This document shows positions 58,441 to 64,000 of a stretch of 64,000 nt of DNA, piece after piece. The translations under genes were made by a program, and so were the position numbers. The notes under the pieces are model-generated. The model was not told the origin of the DNA. It did not search any database and was given only the letters and a program-made list of their open reading frames with translations. The DNA is from Humulus lupulus (Eukaryota > Streptophyta > Magnoliopsida > Rosales > Cannabaceae), in contig NC_084795.1 in assembly GCF_963169125.1 (NCBI RefSeq), forward strand, positions 190,872,214-190,936,213, in the 5' to 3' direction. Position 1 is the first letter of the stretch; every line of letters starts with the position of its first letter.

Positions 58441-58840
58441 CTACCCAAGTTCAACCGCCCATTTCAATAATCGGCCCGCGGCTTCTAGCTTCTGCAGAAC
58501 TTGCCGTAGAGGTTGGTCAGTCAAAATTATGATTGGGTGAGCTTGGAAGTACGGACGTAACTTTCTGGATGCTAAGATCAGGCAGTAGGCTAATTTTTCA
58601 ATAGGAGGATATCGCAGTTCCACTCCTATTAGCCTTTTGCTTACATAATTGACGGCCTTCTGCACGCCCTCTTCCTCTCTTACTAGAACAACACATATTT
58701 CGTGATCGCTAAGTAGATGAACAAAGTTTCTTTATCAACCGGCTTCGATAGAATCAGTGGCAGCGACATGTGAATCTTTAAGGCTTGAAAAGCCTGCTCG
58801 CACTCCTCCATCCATTCGAACTTTTTGTTGCGTCTGAGTA
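58441..58840 (-). pseudogene. Tat-2 RNase H
   Basis: 58441-58665 carries VNYVSKRLIGVELRYPPIEK, LILASRKLRPYFQAHPII and LTDQPLRQVL. From 58666 to 58840 the upstream part is degenerate (KFEWMEECEQAFQALK-like) with stops. It begins at the X LTR target duplication GAGTA. Confidence 0.8.
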
Positions 58841-59331
58841 TGTAATGCCGTGGTTACCCCAGAACAGTTACGGTGATCGGTGAGCCGGATATTTGACTCG
58901 CTACCCGAGTCCTTTGGTTAAAAATGTGCATCTAAGTGTTATTAACAGGCTAAGGTGGAAAATCAATAAAAAGGAAAGGATATATTTTATTAAATACATA
59001 AAACTATTCATGGGCCCATAAAATCTTTTACAAGTTATTTACAACTCGAAATGGTCGTTACTGTTTCAAATTTACAAACCCGCCAACCTAAGCGACAAAA
59101 ATAGGGTAAACCCCCTAGTTCCTTTGAGAACTCCTTGGCCGTGGTGGTCAAGCGGCCACATATGTACACATCAGCACCTAAGCTCTCCACTCAAGGCTGG
59201 GTGAGTTTTTCTTTCCCTTTACCTGTACCACATAGCACCCATGAGCCAAGGCCCAACAAGAAAACACAGTAATGCATATAGATATTAACAACTGATTATT
59301 ATTATAATCACATAGAGCTTATAGCTCTTAA

Positions 59332-59545
59332 ACAGATGAGTGATTCAACACTTGAGGTTCTGGTAAACCATACTGAGTAACTGAAAAGCGAGTCACTAAT
59401 TTAAGTAGATGAGTGACTGTTGGGTAAGTCACTAGCCTTAACAGATGAGTGACTGCTTGGGTAAGTCACCAGCTTAAACAGATGAGAGACTGATGGATAA
59501 GTATCTAACTTAACAGATGAGTGACTGATGGGTAAGTCACACAAG
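59332..59545. repeat. 36-bp tandem repeat in X LTR
   Basis: AACAGATGAGTGACTG...GGGTAAGTCAC units; GATGAG starts at 59335, 59408, 59444, 59481 and 59516 (spacing 73, 36, 37 and 35 bp). Each unit holds GTGACT and AGTCAC half-sites. Confidence 0.75.
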
Positions 59546-59666
59546 CACTTTTAGTTTTCATCGAACTTGAGGTCGGTCCAGCATTAATGCTCTTCTGAGT
59601 GGTTTAATGTAGATATCGATTAGATCTAATCATTATTGGCTTGTGTTGAACCCACTAAGACCGTCC

Positions 59667-59781
59667 TGACTTATGAGTCAACACTGTGTGGCCAGTGCCC
59701 GGTACCACTGCCGAACCTGACTAATAAGTCACAGCTTCACAGTTGATACCGACACCTTTGTCAATTTTGACTAATTAGTCA
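59667..59781. repeat. Three TGACT(A/T)AT-AGTCA dyads, 50-51 bp spacing
   Basis: TGACTTATGAGTCA (59667), TGACTAATAAGTCA (59718) and TGACTAATTAGTCA (59768, perfect palindrome). Spacing is 51 and 50 bp, the same period as at 46119-46334. Confidence 0.75.
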
Positions 59782-60150
59782 GTACCATGCACAAGTGAGC
59801 AAGATTTGCTAAGCATTCAATAATCAATCCATGTCCACATTTACACAATCAACATGCCTCATGAACAACCATGCATGTCACATATGGGGTGCAGTTCTCT
59901 TACCTATGGTTCGAGCGAGAATTAATATAAGAACGACCCTTGAGAACGACCTATCTTTTTGTCCCGTTACGATTACCTGGTCATAAACAATTATGGGATT
60001 CCATCAATAAAAATAATAACAAAGGTTCTCAAACCAAAACCTAGCCTCCGAGACATTGAATCCTACTAAACCGGGTAGTAGGATCGATCCCGAGGCCTAA
60101 GGCTAGAATCCCCGAGCCAAAAACTCATTTATGGCCAAAATGTCACTAAG

Positions 60151-60251
60151 GGTCGCGACCCTCCCTGGCCATGCCGTGACCCACCCCTCAAATAGAGGCG
60201 GCCTCCCTCAGCACCCAGCATGAGCCGCGACCCTCCCTGGCCATGCCGCAG
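60151..60251. promoter_or_regulatory. Two pairs of GC dyads in X LTR
   Basis: GGGTCGCGACCC (60151, perfect 12-bp palindrome) with GCCGTGAC (60174), and GCCGCGAC (60224) with GCCGCAG (60245). Pair spacing is 21 bp in both, and the pairs recur at 71 bp. The spacer CCTCCCTGGCCAT is the same in both. Confidence 0.75.
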
Positions 60252-61239
60252 TCCAACCTATACTTCAGCCAAAACTATGGTTTTCCTCCCTTGTGATTTT
60301 CCTTCAAACCAACCCTCCAAACCAAACCCAAACACCACCCAAACATCCAATACAACCCCTAAACTTGATCTACATCACACCCTCATCAAAACCCAAGTTA
60401 AACACCAACCAAAACTTCCTTTAATTCTAACCTTCCACATCAAAACCAAAAGCTGAAAACTAAAACTAAAACAGAGCAAACCAAGGAACTAGTGGCTAGA
60501 AACTTACCTCAAACTCAGATTGTGATGCTCTTCAATGGTAGAACACTCTCCCAAACTCCCAAGACTTATTTCCCAAGCTTGAATCCTCAACAATGGCTCA
60601 AAAATCACAAAGAAAATGAAGGAGAAAGAAGGTACGGGTAAGCTCTTGAAATTACTCTGTTTCTCTTCATTTCTACAGCCATAAATGGCTTATCTATCCT
60701 AGGGGTGAAAAGACCAAAATACCCCTAGGTCAATTAAGGGTTTCTAAAGGCTTCCAAGGGCAAAATTGTCCTTTCTAACCTATTTCGTTAATCATAATTA
60801 ACACCCTCCAATTCCTGCTATTCTTGATATTCTCAAATACCAATAATTCATATCCTGTTACCCTTATACTCCCGGCAACGTTCTAATCATCTAATCATCC
60901 CGAGCCTCGAACTTAACCCCGTTATGACTAAACCGCCACTTAATATTCAAAGATTGTCTCATGCCGAATAGCTCGAAAAAATCCACATTATAATGTGGCC
61001 TCAACAATATATCACTGACATGCATAAAAATATACAATTATGCCCTCAACGGGCCAAATTACCAAAATACCCCGGTTATGAAATGTGGTCCCACATGCAT
61101 GCATTTAGCATCATATTATAATATAATTCACATAAACATGCATATATTCATTTAATGGCATAATTAAACAGTTATGGCCCTCCCGACCTACTAATCCAGC
61201 CATTAAACCGCATTAGGGATTTTAGGGCATTATAGAGTA

Positions 61240-62073
61240 GATTAAAAAATGGGACGCATTTGTCCGTCGATTTGTAAATAAATCTACTGAGAGCAGCAAT
61301 TCTTCCGGTTAAGCTTTGAACATCCTTGATTTTTGTTGGCGATTTCATATCGATCAGGGCTTTGACCTTCTCGAGATTTGCCTCAATTCCTCGCGAGTTT
61401 ACTATAAATCCCAAGAATTTCCCTGATCCAACTCCGAAGGAACACTTGAGGGGATTCAGCTTCATCTGATATTTATTCAAGATGTTGAAGCACTCTTGCA
61501 AGTCCCCTACATGTCCTTCTGCCCTTTTTGACTTAACCAGCATGTCATCAACGTATACTTCCATGTTTGTACCAATCAGCTCCTTTAACGTGCGATTGAC
61601 TAGTCGCTGGTAAGTCTCACCAACGTTTTCAAACTGAAGGGCATTACTTTGTAACAGTAAAGCCCTGTATCGGTCCAAAAGCTAGTGTGATCCTCATCAG
61701 GTTGATGCATACTGATCTGATTGTACCCGGAGTATACATCCATGAATGAGAGGATCTCGTGCCCTGCAAAGGCATCGACAAGTTGGTCGATTATAGGGAG
61801 TGGGAAACAATCTTTTGGGCAGGCTTTATTAAGGTCTGTGAAATCCACACATGTTCTCCACTTGCCATTCGGCTTGGGAATGAGTACGGGATTAGAGACC
61901 CATGATGGATAAAACACTACTCTGATGAATCCATTCTCCTTTAGCTTCTCGACTTCTTCCTTTAGAGCTTTTGACCTGTCTCTGTCGAGCAACCTCCTTT
62001 TCTGTTGTACTGGTGGAAAACTCTTGTCTACGTTCAGGACATGGATAATGACCGCAGGGTCTATTCTAACCAT
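61240..62073 (-). pseudogene. Tat-2 reverse transcriptase
   Basis: 61600-62073: SKALKEEVEKLKENGFIRVV, LIPKPNGKWRTCVDFTDLNK, LSFMDVYSGYNQISM, GLYCYKVMPF. A frameshift near 61640 leads to the second frame (to 61240): GETYQRLVNRTLKELIGTNM, catalytic YVDDMLVKS, FLGFIVNSRGIEANLEKVK, DKCVPFFNLLY. The X LTR interrupts the protein right after LLY. The catalytic aspartates are retained. Confidence 0.9.
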
Positions 62074-62289
62074 GTCTTTATGCGACTAGGCAAAGACTTC
62101 CTGGTTTTTCCTTAAAAATTCCACTAGTTCTTGTTTTGTTGGTGTCTCTAAGTTTTTACCAACTTTCACAACCCTGGTCGGATCTGCTTCATCGAGTTGG
62201 ACCTCTTTAAGGTCCTCAATGGGTCCTACTTCTTCAAAAAAATCCCCAAAGCGAGGATCCAAATCCCTGTCCTCACTTTGGGCAACACC
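62074..62289 (-). other. Tat-2 protease-RT linker
   Basis: Degenerate coding sequence of about 215 bp; a stop (CTAG at 62087) separates it from RT. No separate feature. Confidence 0.5.
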
Positions 62290-62805
62290 CTATTTGGTGA
62301 AACAATCACCTGATTGGGCTTGTACATCACTGGCCGTTTGCAACTCCTTCCCGGCAGCTTCCCTCGATCCACCTTTCTTCGCCTTAGATATCGAGGCGTT
62401 GTTGCACTCCCTCGCTTCTCGTTGGTTTCCCAACACGCATCCTACCCCTGTGTCAGTTGGGAATTTCATGGCAAGGTGCCAAACCGAGGTAACAGCTCGC
62501 TCGTCAACCAAGATTGGTCTCCCAATTACAACATTATATGCTGAAGGACAATCAACTACTATGAAAGTAGTGAGTAATGTCCTATTTGTAGGTGCAGTTC
62601 CTGCTGTAACGGGGAGCCTAATCGACCCCGTCGGTGCGAGTCCTTCGCCAGAAAAACCAAATATGGTCTGATTGCACGGCTCTAGGTCCTTGATGGACAA
62701 CTTCATCCTTTCCAGTGAAGACTTATACAAGATGTTGACTGAACTTCCTGTGTCAACCAACACCCTCTTAACCATCATGTTGGCGATTTGGACGTCAATG
62801 ACCAA
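62290..62805 (-). pseudogene. Tat-2 aspartic protease
   Basis: 171 open codons. An intact active site, VLVDTGSSVNILY, is followed by TIFGFSGEGLAPTGSIRLPV, FIVVDCPSAYNVVIGRP and AVTSVWHLAMKFPTD. The C-terminal part is a charged linker toward RT. The domain itself appears intact; the polyprotein around it is broken. Confidence 0.85.
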
Positions 62806-62832
62806 CAGATCAGAGTGTGGGAATCGGACGTG

Positions 62833-63021
62833 CTAAGCATCATCTTCAGAGAAGGTTATCAACTCCTCCTTTTTTCGAGCTTTCTTCGGTGCTCGATCCT
62901 CCACACTCATCATCTCAATGTCCTGGTCGTGGTGTAAGGTCTGAGCATATTTCTCTCTTGCATTCCCACTATCTCTTGCAAGGTGTGGACTGCCACAGAT
63001 GGTGAGTAATGTACCTACCAT
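62833..63021 (-). pseudogene. Tat-2 gag-protease linker
   Basis: 62 codons (ending KKEELITFSEDDA, then a stop). The corresponding Tat-1 region has PIIFIEEDAGHV, so this is the segment before protease in Tat Gag-Pol. Confidence 0.65.
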
Positions 63022-63048
63022 AGGAGCTGGCTATAAAGGTGGCGAGCG

Positions 63049-64000
63049 CTAGTGTGCAGGCGCCTGCTTGTTGCCACCTTGAGCCTCTCGCTGAGACCCT
63101 CCTGCAGCTCGTACGTATCTCCTTATGTATCCTTGTCTGATCAGGAACTCAATCTCATCTATCAACTGGTTATACTCATTGGTGTCATGTCCGTAGTCAT
63201 TGTGAAAATGACAGAATTTTGTTGTATCTCTCTTGGAGATATGCTTCCTTATAGGTGCGGGTCGCTTATATGGGGCATTAGAGTTCGTCGCCTGGTAGAC
63301 CTCTACTCTACTCTCGACAAGGGCCGTACAGTTGGTGAATCTCGGCTCATATCTATTGCCTTTGGGGCGTTTATTTTTAGAGGTTAACGGCTCATTGCCC
63401 GCCCTTTTTCCACCATTTTTGCCATTTCGATTCCCGTTGCCTTTGTCGTTGCTGTTGGGTTTATCCGACCCATTGGCGGCTTTGGCGGGATCTTCCTTTG
63501 GTCTCTTGTCTTTCGTAGGCAACTTCCCCTCGTTGGTGATTGCATCCTCAAAATTGATGTATCGATCAGCTCGATCCAGGAACTCTTGGGTACTCTTTAC
63601 CCCATTCTTTCTTAGGTTGTTCTGGAGGGGAGAATGGCGTCTAACCCCAGCAGTAAGGGCCATCATCTTTCCCTCATCGCCCACTGTTTTGGCTCCAACC
63701 ACTGCTTGCATGAAACACTGGACGTATTCCTTTAAGGGCTCTCCCTCCTTTTGGCGTATCTCAACCAGCTGGTTGGCCTTAGTGGGGTGTACGCGACCTG
63801 CATAGAATTGCCCGTAAAATTCCTTTACGAACATTTCCCACGATACTATACTAGCAGAAGGGAGCTTAAAGAACCACTCCTCGGCAGTGTCAGATAGGGT
63901 GGCGGGGAAGATCCTGCAGCGGGCATCGTCCGACACCTTCTGAATATCCATTTGTATCTCAAACTTGTTCACATGAGATACTGGGTCCCCGTACCCATCA
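63049..64000 (-). pseudogene. Tat-2 gag, continues beyond the window
   Basis: The open frame runs through the right edge (GDPVSHVNKFE precedes the listed methionine), so the true start lies outside. Gag domain: RCRIFPATLSDTAEEWFFKL, EMFVKEFYGQFYAGR, EGEPLKEYVQCFMQAV. A basic N/G/K-rich linker leads to the metal-binding motif FCHFHNDYGHDTNEYNQL, in which the final cysteine is tyrosine (Tat-1 has C). It ends in a stop at 63049. Confidence 0.85.

Larger units (their letters stand above)
58841..61234 (-). mobile_element. Solo LTR, family X, 2394 bp
   Basis: Perfect GAGTA duplications (58836-58840 and 61235-61239). The ends are TGTAATGCC and GGCATTATA; the terminal CA has become TA. It is reverse to 44445-47396. 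Conserved block at 59216-59265 (reverse). It contains the 36-bp tandem repeat (59332-59545), TGACTAATTAGTCA dyads (59667-59781) and paired CpG dyads (60151-60251). No coding sequence. Confidence 0.9.
53296..64000 (-). mobile_element. Tat-2: second Tat-lineage Ty3/gypsy element with an antisense gene
   Basis: Reading leftward, gag (extends past the right edge), protease, RT, RNase H, archaeal-type RNase H, integrase, then a 3' flank with a gene on the opposite strand. No LTR lies within the window: the 5' LTR is beyond 64000 and the 3' LTR should lie beyond the X LTR that interrupts the left flank. It differs from Tat-1 through all domains, so it is another family of the same lineage. X solo LTR at 58841-61234 splits RT from RNase H. 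Confidence 0.88.

Overview
This is plant nuclear heterochromatin, almost certainly from an angiosperm and probably a eudicot. It has two parts: a satellite array of at least 21.3 kb, and about 42.5 kb of LTR retrotransposons nested in one another. I see no host gene, rRNA gene, tRNA gene, CRISPR array or bacterial feature. The plant assignment rests on Tat-type Ty3 elements with a second RNase H, a Ty3 chromovirus with a chromodomain, an Angela-like Ty1/copia element, and primer sites matching plant initiator-Met tRNA. I cannot name the species.

Positions 1-21301 are exactly 179 tandem copies of a 119-bp, about 29% GC monomer with no net insertion or deletion. Inside the array are in-register segmental duplications at offsets of 7, 17, 33 and 65 monomers. 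The array decays at 21302-21470 and then appears to grade into the 3' untranslated region of a Tat retrotransposon whose integrase ends at 21611.

Tat-1 runs right to left (minus strand) from its 5' LTR at 40421-41185 through gag, protease, reverse transcriptase, RNase H, archaeal-type RNase H and integrase to 21611. Two later elements split it. One is a chromovirus at 22885-32198 with 1931-bp LTRs, a CTGGG target duplication and an extra 155-codon ORF before gag. The other is a solo LTR (family X) at 32385-35521, which itself carries a smaller solo LTR at 34238-35126. Tat-1 sits in the 3' LTR of a copia element (41186-52096, minus strand), which also carries an X solo LTR (44445-47396). The copia element sits in another X LTR (52097-53295), and that adjoins the 3' flank of a second Tat element, Tat-2 (53296 to beyond 64000, minus strand). 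Tat-2 carries an X solo LTR at 58841-61234. Opposite its pol strand it carries a three-exon gene relic (53529-55930) with its own TATA box and plausible GT-AG introns.

The nesting implies that the left halves of Tat-1, the copia element, the outer X LTR and Tat-2 lie left of the window or were deleted when the satellite expanded. The most unusual signals are: the satellite emerging from a retrotransposon 3' region; a repeated two-motif architecture (CpG-bearing dyads about 21 bp apart) in the LTRs of two families; the chromovirus with nearly identical LTRs but dead gag-pol and one intact extra ORF; the spliced antisense gene in Tat-2; and a small spliced gag in the copia element.
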